A DNA stretch of 64,000 nt from Halocynthiibacter sp049608145. Its GTDB lineage: Bacteria; Pseudomonadota; Alphaproteobacteria; Rhodobacterales; Rhodobacteraceae. The notes beneath the pieces were generated by a model. The model made no database searches and was not told the origin of the DNA. It saw only the letters and a program-made list of their open reading frames with translations. Within the stretch, counting starts at the first letter, position 1; every line of letters begins with the position of its first letter. A program made the translations under genes and the position numbers. The stretch is taken from positions 1 to 64,000 of the forward strand of contig NZ_JBMYXF010000011.1 of the NCBI RefSeq assembly GCF_049608145.1. The letters are read 5' to 3'. Of this stretch, positions 18,237-25,889 are shown one piece after another.

Positions 18237-18565
18237 ATCAATTCCTTGATTTAAAAGGGCAGGAGGCATGAACAGAAAGCTCTCTGCCAGTGGTCTGGAG
18301 GCCGGGAAAGTTTCCTCCTGGATGTGAGGGTTGGAATTCCGGATGGCACGGATGTTTTGGTACATGTAAAATGTACTGTCAATAACTTTAGTACAAAATA
18401 AATGTACTTTTCGGATTTTCAGTTGATGAAGATCATAGGTGTTGCAGGAAATTAAAGTGCATTTACGGCGTGCTTTTTTGAAGCTTATAGGTTGGCCGTG
18501 AGTGCTTCATTTGATTGATCAAGGATGCTCACGCTACACAAAAATAGACATTAGGTGTTACAGGA
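18237..18565. other. Control region between the NYN gene and the zinc-ribbon gene
   Basis: 329 bp without a gene. It holds two operators (18360-18407) and a 15-base imperfect direct repeat (18436-18450 and 18552-18566, TAGGTGTT[G/A]CAGGAA), the second copy covering the ribosome site of the next gene. The base composition is A+T-rich. Confidence 0.5.
18360..18407. promoter_or_regulatory. Two phage-repressor-type operators
   Basis: Two 17-bp palindromes of the form GTACA-N7-TGTAC at 18360-18376 and 18391-18407, centres 31 bp apart (three helix turns). The same 17-bp form occurs between the repressor and Cro-like genes at 19927-19943 (and imperfectly at 19886-19902), tying the leftward NYN-excisionase operon to the repressor. 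Confidence 0.7.
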
Positions 18566-19288
18566 ATGGCAAAATTAGTAGACTGTAAAATTTGCAGTAA
18601 AGAGGTTTCATCAAAGGCGAAAAACTGCCCTCATTGTGGGCAGAAATTACGATCAGGTGCCTTTGTTACAATCCTTAAATGGATAGGTATCATTTTGGTT
18701 GCTCTAACCGTATTGGGGCTCATTTTGCCCGATCCTGAGGAAGAAACTCAAGCCTCGCGGGCAATTGATACTCAAGATGTAATTGATGTGGAGCAGCTAG
18801 AGCCCGTTGGGGTGGAAGACATTAGGCCTCAATCTCAGATCGATATACTATTGGCTGTGGATGCTGCAAGATCTGCAGCTAGGCTGGCGGCAAATGATAT
18901 GCAGAAGGGTGCGGCTTTGGCAGAAAGATCAGCCGCTTTTTGCAATGCCCTTCCTGGAGGTAAGCGGATTAGTGACTGGACGGGTGAGATTTATAGCATC
19001 TCGGCTAATGGTGATGGAAAGGGAGTCTTGGTTGTAACTGTCGGGGATGACGTTTGGGCTTCGACATGGAATAATGCGCTTTCCGACATTGGAACAAACT
19101 CCCTTATTGAGCCAGGGACCGATCTGTTTGCGTCTGTTAGCGCTATGTCTCCCGGGGATGCTGTGCGATTTTCAGGTGAGTTCTTTACTGACGCTGAGAC
19201 ATGTATGAGTATGCACAACCTCTTTTTTGACGGAAAAATTACCGATCCTGAGTTTGTATTTAGATTCTCATCAGTGGAAGCTCTCTAG
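18566..19288 (+). CDS. Membrane-anchored zinc-ribbon protein, probable lysogenic-conversion gene
   Basis: 240 residues: N-terminal zinc ribbon (C7, C10, C21, C24), one membrane helix (about 33-53), an acidic linker, then a C-terminal domain of beta strands (GVLVVTVGDDVWASTWNNAL; GDAVRFSGEFF) resembling an OB-like fold. It stands alone on the plus strand within the lysogeny region and ends in a strong terminator, which suits a gene expressed from the prophage. No function is known; host-surface modification or superinfection exclusion is possible. Confidence 0.65.
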   Translation: MAKLVDCKICSKEVSSKAKNCPHCGQKLRSGAFVTILKWIGIILVALTVLGLILPDPEEETQASRAIDTQDVIDVEQLEPVGVEDIRPQSQIDILLAVDAARSAARLAANDMQKGAALAERSAAFCNALPGGKRISDWTGEIYSISANGDGKGVLVVTVGDDVWASTWNNALSDIGTNSLIEPGTDLFASVSAMSPGDAVRFSGEFFTDAETCMSMHNLFFDGKITDPEFVFRFSSVEAL

Positions 19289-19316
19289 TAAATACTTTAA
19301 ATGATGCCTTTGTGTG

Positions 19317-19355
19317 GGTGGCGTACCGGTGAGTGGTACGCCGCCTCTTTTTTCT
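19317..19355 (+). terminator. Strong Rho-independent terminator
   Basis: An 11-bp stem (19317-19327 with 19335-19345, one G-T pair) and 7-nt loop are followed by CTCTTTTTTCTTTC. It isolates the zinc-ribbon gene from the repressor region. Confidence 0.9.
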
Positions 19356-19534
19356 TTCTGCGCGCCTTGTTGTTCCCTGAATGTTCCCATATGGATATCT
19401 TGCAAATCGAGAAAGCGGCTCGGCAATAGTCTTGAGCGCCTCGTCACCTATTCCGCAAGGCGGTATTAACTAGGGAATATTGGGGGCGGTAATGTACGCG
19501 ATTGCAGTTTATTTCGTAAAATACGGCATTAATA

Positions 19535-19882
19535 TCAATTGGTTGTTTGATCCAGTTCATTGTGCACGTCTTGCAATTTTTCGAAGAGACGATCCTGGAC
19601 ATCCGAAGGCAGTTGAGAGAACTGACCGTAGATAAGAAAATTAAAATCGATCCTGTGTTCACGAAAAAAGTACATCATTAATGATCGTGATGGGAGGGAC
19701 CTTGCCTTCTCTACGTTGTTGATGGCCGCTTTTTTGACACCTGCGTTGGCACCTACATCTTCTTGGCTATTTCCTGTGTATAGGCGTGCCGCCTTTGCGC
19801 GAATTGAGGATGCTTTGGCATCTCCATTACCGGTTAAGGCGAGGCGTTCTTTTTCTGCATAATCCATATCTAAAGACACCAT
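19535..19882 (-). CDS. CI-like phage repressor (XRE helix-turn-helix)
   Basis: About 115 residues. An HTH lies around LYTGNSQEDVGANAGVKKAA and INNVEKARSLPSRSLM, with a helical C-terminal part likely for oligomerisation and no S24 self-cleavage domain. Possible starts are 19891, 19882 and 19867; none has a ribosome site and the first lies inside an operator, so a leaderless message is plausible, as for lambda cI. It is divergent from the Cro-like gene across GTACA/TGTAC palindromes, which it presumably binds to hold lysogeny. Confidence 0.75.
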   Translation of the reverse strand: MVSLDMDYAEKERLALTGNGDAKASSIRAKAARLYTGNSQEDVGANAGVKKAAINNVEKARSLPSRSLMMYFFREHRIDFNFLIYGQFSQLPSDVQDRLFEKLQDVHNELDQTTN

Positions 19883-19885
19883 ATA

Positions 19886-19943
19886 GTACATAAAAAGTGA
19901 ACATATCTATTTTGTACCGGTTGACAGTACATAATATATGTAC
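19886..19943. promoter_or_regulatory. Repressor/Cro operator region
   Basis: A perfect operator GTACA-N7-TGTAC at 19927-19943 and an imperfect one (GTACA-N7-TGAAC) at 19886-19902 flank a lone TGTAC half-site at 19913-19917. A TTGACA -35-like hexamer lies at 19921-19926, next to the perfect operator. The arrangement matches a lambdoid divergent switch. Confidence 0.75.
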
Positions 19944-19956
19944 CAACTTGCGCATC

Positions 19957-20208
19957 ATGACTGATGTTGGAAATATATGTAATAGAATTGGCCGCATAGC
20001 GTTGGCCGAGGGGCTTGGAGTTTCCAGGGCTTCTGTAACCAACGCCATTGCTGCAGATTGCTTCCCTGCGTCTTGGCGCGATGTCGTTGAGGAGCTCTGT
20101 GAGCCGCATGGCGTAAAAACGGACTGCCCAGAATTTAAGCGTTTGTTTGCAATGAAGCCTTCTAAACTTCACAACGGCATAGCACCTGCTTGCGTAGGTA
20201 CGGCTTGA
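19957..20208 (+). CDS. Cro-like helix-turn-helix protein
   Basis: 83 residues with a compact HTH (RIGRIALAEGLGVSRASVTN) and the segment FPASWRDVVEELCEPHGV, which resembles the FPs.W..v.e.lC...gi signature of small phage Cro-like proteins. It is the first gene of the rightward early operon, 14 bp past the perfect operator. The frame extends upstream into the operator without a ribosome site, so ATG 19957 is preferred. Confidence 0.7.
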   Translation: MTDVGNICNRIGRIALAEGLGVSRASVTNAIAADCFPASWRDVVEELCEPHGVKTDCPEFKRLFAMKPSKLHNGIAPACVGTA

Positions 20209-20286
20209 TGTCTGATATCGTTCGTTCTGTTTCATGTTTTCACTATGCTGCTTCACAGTGTTCCTGCATAGGAAACGGGGTTTCTG

Positions 20287-20745
20287 ATGCCTGACCTCCG
20301 CAAAATCTCACGCGCAAATATGAAATCCATCGTTGATTGGTTCGGCTGTTTTGATGCGGTTGCGGAAACCATCAATGCCCGCTGGGGTGGTGGCGCAAGT
20401 AAAGGCACGATCAGCAAAAAGGCATCCGGCGTGCTGGATTGGACCGTGGCTGATGTGATTGCGCTGGAGGATGCTTCTGGGCGCTTTCCTGTGACGCGTT
20501 TGATGCAGCGGCGGTTGGAAGGTCGCCTTGTGATGGCTGAGGGTTGTCTCGTGGCGCAGTCGGGGATCATCGCGAAGGAAAGCGGCGAGGCCATTTCGGC
20601 CATTCTTTCCGCAGAGCAATCAAGTTGCGCCAATGAAAAGGCGCAAGCAATCACTGAAATTGACGAAGCTATGTTGGCTTTACAGCAAGCCCGAAACCGC
20701 TTGGAGGGGCCGGTAAATCTTGCGGCCCCCGGGAGCGATCAATGA
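20287..20745 (+). CDS. Phage early regulatory protein of unknown family
   Basis: 152 residues, helical. The N-terminal half (FDAVAETINARWGGGASKGTIS, then DVIALEDASGRFPVTRLM) reads like a divergent DNA-binding domain where a CII-like activator would sit. The C-terminal half is an Ala/Glu-rich helix, possibly coiled coil. AGGAAACGGGG precedes ATG. It overlaps the next gene by ATGA. Confidence 0.6.
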   Translation: MPDLRKISRANMKSIVDWFGCFDAVAETINARWGGGASKGTISKKASGVLDWTVADVIALEDASGRFPVTRLMQRRLEGRLVMAEGCLVAQSGIIAKESGEAISAILSAEQSSCANEKAQAITEIDEAMLALQQARNRLEGPVNLAAPGSDQ

Positions 20746-20849
20746 TCAAGTCCGGTGATTATCCCATTCGTTGTGACGATGAAGAAGGCATCTTCAATAA
20801 TGTTGAAGTCTTGCCGTTGGTAGATCTGATGGAGGGTTCCAATGACTGA
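20742..20849 (+). CDS. 35-residue early protein
   Basis: A small gene joined to its neighbours by overlaps on both sides (ATGA at 20742-20745; last 8 bp shared with the next gene). The product is acidic (MIKSGDYPIRCDDEEGIF...). No family is recognised. The tight coupling supports that it is translated. Confidence 0.45.
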   Translation: MIKSGDYPIRCDDEEGIFNNVEVLPLVDLMEGSND

Positions 20850-21159
20850 TCCCCGCGCCGCATTTTTTTCCTTGGCTTCGACCTGTGCTTTGAAAGCTAA
20901 GGTCAGCAAGCTTTCGGTTCGGGATCGTCTGAAGCTTGCTGAAATGTCGATTGTTTCGATGCGCGATGAGGTCGAGTGCATGGAGGCGCTTTCTGATTTT
21001 ATCGATCACGTGACCGATAATCCGGTTTCTGCGGCAGAGCGGTTCCAATCTGATTTGGAGCATTTGTTTCCGAATGATGATCCGCGCCGACCAGAAAGGG
21101 TTCTGGACGAAATTGAGCAAGAGCGCCACGACTGGCAAGACCGGGCGGATCTGCAATGA
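20842..21159 (+). CDS. Phage early protein of unknown function
   Basis: 105 residues, acidic and helical (KLSVRDRLKLAEMSIVSMRDEVE; DEIEQERHDWQDRADLQ). GGAGG lies 5 nt before ATG. The gene is coupled to both neighbours by overlaps in the replication operon. No known family. Confidence 0.6.
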   Translation: MTDPRAAFFSLASTCALKAKVSKLSVRDRLKLAEMSIVSMRDEVECMEALSDFIDHVTDNPVSAAERFQSDLEHLFPNDDPRRPERVLDEIEQERHDWQDRADLQ

Positions 21160-21347
21160 GCGGGGTTCGCCGCAACGGCGATGACGTTACCGTCACGTTG
21201 ACAGCTGACCAGGCATTCACTTTGCGCGTGGCATTGAAGCCGGTGCGTGTTGGGGAAACCACAAGCACAGCGACACAAAAATTCCGAGACCGCCTTGATA
21301 AAGCCTTGGCACGTGCTCTTGGTGACAACTGGAAACGGGGGCGCTGA
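21156..21347 (+). CDS. Small phage early protein
   Basis: 63 residues with a short beta segment (DDVTVTLTADQAFTLRVAL) and a basic C-terminal helix. It starts on an ATGA overlap and ends on a TGATGG overlap with the primase gene. Unknown function; perhaps a primase partner. Confidence 0.55.
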   Translation: MSGVRRNGDDVTVTLTADQAFTLRVALKPVRVGETTSTATQKFRDRLDKALARALGDNWKRGR

Positions 21348-22465
21348 TGGATTATCAAGATGATCCGCGCCTGCTTGAGGTCAAGGCAATCCCAATGGTT
21401 GAGATGATCGACCGCTTGGGCATTGTTGGACTTAAATCTATGGGGCAAGAGCGCATCGGGCCTTGTCCTTTGTGTGGTGGTCGTGACCGGTTCGCAATCA
21501 ACATTCAATCAAGTGCTTTCTTGTGCCGGAAATGCGGGATTGCGGGCGGCGATCAAGTCGGCCTGGTGATGGCTGTTCTCGGTCTGGATTTCAAAGGGGC
21601 GCTGACTGCTATGTGCGGTAATGCGCCGGCTGAAATCGATCCGGCTGAAATGGAACGTCGACGTGCGAAAGCTGCGGAAGCGGATCGCAAGCAGAAACAG
21701 CAGCAGGAAGATTATCGCCGCCGTTCTATTGAGGTTGCGCTTGGCACGTGGAATTCAGCGGAAAACGGGCATGATGGCCTTGTCCCTGCCTATCTGGCTG
21801 CACGCGGCATCGATGTTGATGATTTGCCGATCGGTATGCCGGATGCGCTGCGCTTCATTGATGATCATCCATACGTCAAAAAGATCAACGGCAAGAATGA
21901 GGTCGTGCATCGCGGGCCTTGCATGATTGCGGGCATCTTAAACCCGCGTGACGAATTAACCGCAGTTCATCAAACGTGGATCGATCCGCAAGCGCTGCAT
22001 GGCAAGGCATCGATCACATGGCATGGTGAAGATATGCCCGCAAAGATGGTGCGCGGTTCTAAGAAGTCTGGCGCGATCCGCCTGTCTGAGCCGAAGGGCT
22101 TTGATACGCTGGTGATGGGCGAGGGGATTGAAACCACGCTGACCGCGATGCTGGCTGTTCCGTTTCCGGGGGCTGCTTATTGGGCGGGCGTGGACCTGGG
22201 CAATATGTCCGGAAAAATGCAGAAGATCAAAGGCCAGCGTTATTCCGGCCTGCCGGATATGGACGACCTTGATGCCTTTGTGCCGCCGCCCTGGGTGAAG
22301 CGCCTTTACTTCATCATGGACGGTGACAGCGAACCCAATATGACACATGCAAAACTGATGTCTGGCTTGCTTCGAGCGATGACTGTTGTTCCCGGCCTGC
22401 GCGGTGGGATCGTCAAGGCCGGGCCGGGGGTTGATTTGAATGATATGCTGGTGGGGGCTGAATGA
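21347..22465 (+). CDS. Phage DNA primase (CHC2 zinc finger plus Toprim)
   Basis: 372 residues. The CHC2-like zinc ribbon has C40, C43, C60 and C63 (CPLCGG, CRKCG). A charged linker (110-140) is followed by a Toprim domain (VMGEGIETTLTAML with the catalytic Glu; LYFIMDGDSEP with the DxD). Such proteins make RNA primers for phage replication. The helicase is a separate gene downstream, split from it by the BrnT/BrnA module and the structured region. Confidence 0.85.
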   Translation: MDYQDDPRLLEVKAIPMVEMIDRLGIVGLKSMGQERIGPCPLCGGRDRFAINIQSSAFLCRKCGIAGGDQVGLVMAVLGLDFKGALTAMCGNAPAEIDPAEMERRRAKAAEADRKQKQQQEDYRRRSIEVALGTWNSAENGHDGLVPAYLAARGIDVDDLPIGMPDALRFIDDHPYVKKINGKNEVVHRGPCMIAGILNPRDELTAVHQTWIDPQALHGKASITWHGEDMPAKMVRGSKKSGAIRLSEPKGFDTLVMGEGIETTLTAMLAVPFPGAAYWAGVDLGNMSGKMQKIKGQRYSGLPDMDDLDAFVPPPWVKRLYFIMDGDSEPNMTHAKLMSGLLRAMTVVPGLRGGIVKAGPGVDLNDMLVGAE

Positions 22466-22466
22466 C

Positions 22467-22772
22467 TTACATCCCCACAGCGGCGCGCAACATTTCATTT
22501 GCACGTGATTGCCAGCCTTTGCCGCTGTCTTTTAGTGCTTTGACTAAATCGGCATCCAAGCGGATTGACACAGCCTGTTTTGGGTTGTCCAAAGCAGGGC
22601 GGCCCCGGCGCTTTATCTCAGCGCCAATCTTCGCGGCTAACTCGGGGCAAGCCTCCGAAAGCGGACGGGACAGGGACAGTTCTTCGTCTGTCAGTTCCGG
22701 GCTATCGGCGTTATCCCAATCTGCTTTTGTGTATCCGTGTTTTGCGGCATGTGCCGGGTCAAACTCTGGCAT
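22467..22772 (-). CDS. brnA: BrnA-like antitoxin (ribbon-helix-helix)
   Basis: 101 residues. The C-terminal RHH domain (GRPALDNPKQAVSIRLDADL, then VKALKDSGKGWQSRANEML) is typical of BrnA, preceded by an acidic toxin-binding region. It lies downstream of brnT and overlaps it by 14 bp, the standard toxin-first order. It neutralises BrnT and represses the operon. It is antisense to the replication genes around it. Confidence 0.9.
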   Translation of the reverse strand: MPEFDPAHAAKHGYTKADWDNADSPELTDEELSLSRPLSEACPELAAKIGAEIKRRGRPALDNPKQAVSIRLDADLVKALKDSGKGWQSRANEMLRAAVGM

Positions 22773-23019
22773 ATTCTTCCCTTTCCTTTTTGCTGGCGGG
22801 GCGCATGGAGATCACCGAGATGGCTTCTGTGCCCAGTTCAGCGAAGATGGCCACGATGGTGCCATCGTCCAGCTTACCAATGGCAAACTTGCGATTGTCG
22901 CGGCTGTCACCAATATGTGCGGCCTCAAAGAATTCAAGCGTCAGATCAGCGAAGTCAAAGCCGTGCTTGGCTTTGTTCATCTGCCGTTTCGGCTCGTCCC
23001 ATGTGATCAATGTTTCCAT
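22759..23019 (-). CDS. brnT: BrnT-like ribonuclease toxin (DUF497)
   Basis: 86 residues with the family pattern ITWDEPKRQMNKAKHGFDFADL (in part), then EFFEAAHIGDSRDNR and a C-terminal AISVISMRPASKKEREEY containing the catalytic Arg/Lys/Glu set. It is an RNase-fold toxin that halts translation. ATG 23019 lies inside a 15-bp palindrome with no ribosome site, so translation may be leaderless or depend on a very short leader. Confidence 0.9.
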   Translation of the reverse strand: METLITWDEPKRQMNKAKHGFDFADLTLEFFEAAHIGDSRDNRKFAIGKLDDGTIVAIFAELGTEAISVISMRPASKKEREEYARV

Positions 23020-23074
23020 ATATACTGTATATACATTAAATGCAGTACCTGCAATAGCGTATATACATTAAATG
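23019..23074. promoter_or_regulatory. Probable brnTA operator: palindrome plus 16-base direct repeats
   Basis: TATATAC-T-GTATATA (23019-23033) is a palindrome overlapping the brnT start. GTATATACATTAAATG occurs twice (23027-23042 and 23059-23074), exactly 32 bp apart, i.e. three helix turns on the same face. This fits cooperative binding by the BrnA RHH domain. Confidence 0.6.
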
Positions 23075-23149
23075 GTGTCGTTCCGATATTGACTAATGCA
23101 CTTGAAGCAGGCAATGTGACCGTGCAGCAGGGGAAATGCTCTGTTGTCG

Positions 23150-23337
23150 GGATTGGCGTCCTGTCTATACGTAGGTGCTCTGCTAGCCGCGCCGAAACTC
23201 GACGCGGCTTAAATTATGGTCAGATGCGCAGGAGAACCCTCGGGTTCGCCGTTCCTACGGGCGGTAACGCCAATCCTGTGTCATCTGGCCACCAGAGATT
23301 GGCGTCTCGGCGGTCGGTTAAATCCAACCGTAGGAGG
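23150..23337 (+). ncRNA. Structured leader / candidate P4-like immunity RNA (A-B-C repeats)
   Basis: The middle segment B (TCCTACGG 23253-23260 and ACGCCAATCC 23267-23276) is complementary to an upstream copy A (GGATTGGCGT 23150-23159, CGTAGG 23170-23175) and to a downstream copy C (GATTGGCGT 23297-23305, CCGTAGGA 23328-23335). Pairing B with C would cover the AGGAGG of the next gene (23332-23337); pairing B with A would free it. Local hairpins (AGCCGCG/CGCGGCT; GAACCC/GGGTTC) lie between. The phage P4 immunity RNA has the same A-B-C complementarity logic upstream of its alpha primase-helicase. Confidence 0.5.
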
Positions 23338-23343
23338 CCTATG

Positions 23344-23553
23344 ATGCCTGCCAATGATACCTATTTTGACCTATACACCACCCTTGACCTTAAGCTGAAC
23401 GATATCGCCGGAACGGTTTCCGCGCTTGAAATCGTCACAGAAGAATTCGACGGTATCCCGACGCGGGATCTCGAAACGCGCCGTTTGCGCGGCACGATCA
23501 GCGCCCTGACCAAAAGCCTCACCCTTCAAGTGAAGGAGGCGCAGAATGTCTGA
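23344..23553 (+). CDS. Small phage early protein upstream of the helicase
   Basis: 69 residues, two amphipathic helices (LDLKLNDIAGTVSALEIVTEEF; LETRRLRGTISALTKSLTLQ in part). ATG 23344 is 6 nt after AGGAGG; ATG 23341 is too close. Its ribosome site is the one that can be sequestered by the upstream repeats. It overlaps the helicase gene by 8 bp. It occupies the place of kil in P4, but no resemblance can be shown. Confidence 0.6.
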   Translation: MPANDTYFDLYTTLDLKLNDIAGTVSALEIVTEEFDGIPTRDLETRRLRGTISALTKSLTLQVKEAQNV

Positions 23554-25423
23554 AGATGGCCTGAACAATGTGCGCAAGGCGTTTGAAAACCCAGAAATGG
23601 TTGAGCCTGTGGAAGGCTTGCTGCCACGACCAGAGGATGAACCGGAAGCAGGGCAGGGCGCAGGCGCACCACCCCACACCCCGGACTATGATGATATCGA
23701 TCCATATGATTTTGTCCCTGAAATGGATGGGGCAAAACTGCCCTTGAATGATGTTGGCAATGGCCAGCGGTTTGCTTTGTATTGCGGCGAGAATGCCAAA
23801 TATGTGCCGCGTGTCGGTTGGCATATCTGGGATGGTCGCCGCTGGAAGTTGGACCCAGACGGCATCGAAGTGCGCCGCCTCGGTCAGACCATTCATGAAC
23901 GCATTAACGCTGAAATCCCGTTTGTGCCGCTGAATGGTGGCGAGATGCGCAAGCAGCAGAAGCTTGAGAATATTCGAGAGCAGCTGAACGGTGAAATTGA
24001 TGCTGAGCGCAAAAAAGAGCTGGAAGAAGAAAAGGCGTCTTTGACGTCTGATCTGTGGGGCAAGGGTTCCACCAGACAACGGCACCTGACATTCGCAAAC
24101 TCATCCGGCAATAACGGCAAAATCAAATGCATGCTGGAAGAAACAGTCACCAGTCTGCACTGCCTTGTTGAGGATCTCGACGCGGACCCAATGACGGTGA
24201 ACACGGAAAGCGGCTTGCTGCGGTTCTCGGTCGAAGTGGATGAACATGACGCGGCCTTTACGCCAGCTGGTCAGCCAGCGCCAAAGCGTGCGGGTGTTGT
24301 TGAGTTGCCGCATGAGCGCGAAGTGTCGATCGCTGGCAAGAACCGCCCGCAATACATTACAAAAATGATGCCTGTGGAATATGACCCATCGGCCACCTGT
24401 CCGAAGTTTGACGCGTTTCTTGAACGCATCATGCCGGATAAGGAAGACCGCGAATTTCTTGCGCGCTGGTTTGGGCTGTCCATGTCAGCACTGCCGATTC
24501 AAAAGTTCCTATATTGCTATGGCATGGGGGCAAACGGTAAGTCATTGCTGACCAACCTGATGCGCCGCATGCTGGGCGATTACGCCACGATGGTGAAGAT
24601 CGAAAGCCTGACGGGCAAGAACCGCAAATCTGGTTCTGATGCCACGCCTGATCTGTTTCGTTTGATTGGTGCCCGTGCGGCGCTGACCAATGAGCCGGAA
24701 GAGGGTGAGCGCCTGCAGGAACAGAAGGTCAAAGAGATGACTGGTGGCGATGAAATGCTGGTGCGCACGCTGCATTCTGATTTCGTTGAATTCACGCCGT
24801 ATTTCAAGCTGACCTTCACCGGCAACCATAAGCTGGATATCCGGGGCACGGATGATGGTATCTGGCGGCGTCCGCTGCTGATGCCCTTTGATGTTCAGAT
24901 CCCGGCGCATGAACGTGACGAGATGCTTGGCGACAAGCTGTTTGACGAAGAACGCAACGGAATCCTGAACTGGATGATTGCGGGTCTGAAGGACTATCTG
25001 GAAGGTGGGTTGCAAGAACCTGAGAAGGTTGTCCTGGCGACCGAAGAATATCGCAAAGACAGCGACCCGGTTGGTGATTTCCTTGCCACGGGTTGTGTGA
25101 TGGATGGTCAAGGTGACTTCCTTCGCGCGCGTGACTTCGTGGATGCCTGTTATCTGTATTTGCTTGAAAACACGTCACATGCTTGGCAACCGGGAAACCT
25201 CCAGCGCAAATTGAAAGAGCGGGCGGGCAAATATATGCACCCGGCCAGCAGAAAGTCCTATACGCGACACAAGCGCAATGGGAACTGGGGATACACAGGC
25301 GTTCGATTGACTGCAGATATGCAGGCGCGCCTTGATGCGGCTCCGCGAGACCAAAAGGGTCTTCCGATGTTACGAAATGATGACGACGACGGGTCGTCGT
25401 CCAGCGGACACCACCCGTTGTGA
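23546..25423 (+). CDS. P4-type SF3 helicase / phage-plasmid primase C-terminal family
   Basis: 625 residues. The central D5/P4-alpha type ATPase has Walker A at about 326-333 (GMGANGKS). Walker B, the sensor region (ALTNEPEEGERL; ELTFTGNHK-like FKLTFTGNHKLDIRGTDDGIWRR) and a C-terminal winged-helix-like part (AGKYMHPASRKSYTRHKR) follow. The N-terminal part has a coiled-coil stretch (about 130-165). It should unwind DNA at the phage origin, which may be the iteron region immediately downstream. Its last codons encode DDDDGSSSSG from a DNA hairpin. Confidence 0.88.
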   Translation: MSEDGLNNVRKAFENPEMVEPVEGLLPRPEDEPEAGQGAGAPPHTPDYDDIDPYDFVPEMDGAKLPLNDVGNGQRFALYCGENAKYVPRVGWHIWDGRRWKLDPDGIEVRRLGQTIHERINAEIPFVPLNGGEMRKQQKLENIREQLNGEIDAERKKELEEEKASLTSDLWGKGSTRQRHLTFANSSGNNGKIKCMLEETVTSLHCLVEDLDADPMTVNTESGLLRFSVEVDEHDAAFTPAGQPAPKRAGVVELPHEREVSIAGKNRPQYITKMMPVEYDPSATCPKFDAFLERIMPDKEDREFLARWFGLSMSALPIQKFLYCYGMGANGKSLLTNLMRRMLGDYATMVKIESLTGKNRKSGSDATPDLFRLIGARAALTNEPEEGERLQEQKVKEMTGGDEMLVRTLHSDFVEFTPYFKLTFTGNHKLDIRGTDDGIWRRPLLMPFDVQIPAHERDEMLGDKLFDEERNGILNWMIAGLKDYLEGGLQEPEKVVLATEEYRKDSDPVGDFLATGCVMDGQGDFLRARDFVDACYLYLLENTSHAWQPGNLQRKLKERAGKYMHPASRKSYTRHKRNGNWGYTGVRLTADMQARLDAAPRDQKGLPMLRNDDDDGSSSSGHHPL

Positions 25424-25889
25424 TGTGCCGGGCGGCATATTCAAGTCAAAGCGCCGCCCGCACCCCGCACCCCTACATTCTAATTCGATTGATTTCGGGG
25501 CAGGTCTCAAAGTTCTGCCCCGTTTTGGGGCGTATCTTCAAGAATACTCCCTTAGAAAATTACACGTATTTACAATCGTTTGCGGTTGTTTTGGGGCGCT
25601 TGGGGCGCATAGGGCAGAACTTGGCGGGGTTCGCGCGTGCGTGTATCTTCCGGGGTCTGGGGGAAATAAGCCTCACGTGTAAGTCACATATTTGTGCCCT
25701 ATGCGCCCCGCGCGCCCCGCCTTGCGTTTTTCTTGCGCGTTTTCAGATGGTTACAACTTCGAATATGCCAGCATAGTTCTGCCCCGTTTTTCCGAGTTCT
25801 GCCCCAAGCGCCCCAACCTTCACAAACAACTTCTACATCTTGTTTAAAAAAACAACGAAACAACAATATCTTGAATTGAGAGAGTAGCG
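25424..25889. other. Candidate phage replication origin with iterons
   Basis: 466 bp with no credible gene. GTTCTGCCC occurs four times (25512-25520, 25776-25784, 25796-25804 and inverted at 25612-25620). GGGGCGC or its complement occurs at least five times. A 15-bp perfect inverted repeat (25602-25616 and 25695-25709) encloses a 78-bp segment. An A+T-rich stretch (25830-25875) follows. Repeats next to an SF3 helicase gene are what P4-type origins look like. Confidence 0.55.

Noticed and set aside
23150..23337. Retron or diversity-generating element
   Set aside because: No reverse transcriptase gene exists anywhere in the window.
22462..23553. A 363-codon open frame across brnTA and the repeat region
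   Set aside because: It runs antisense to two well-supported genes and through the structured region; only its last 69 codons have a ribosome site and normal codon use, so the gene was cut to 23344-23553.
25332..25776. Two overlapping frames of 116-118 codons over the origin region
   Set aside because: They are carried by G+C-rich repeats, have no ribosome sites and overlap the helicase end; the repeat content explains the open frames.
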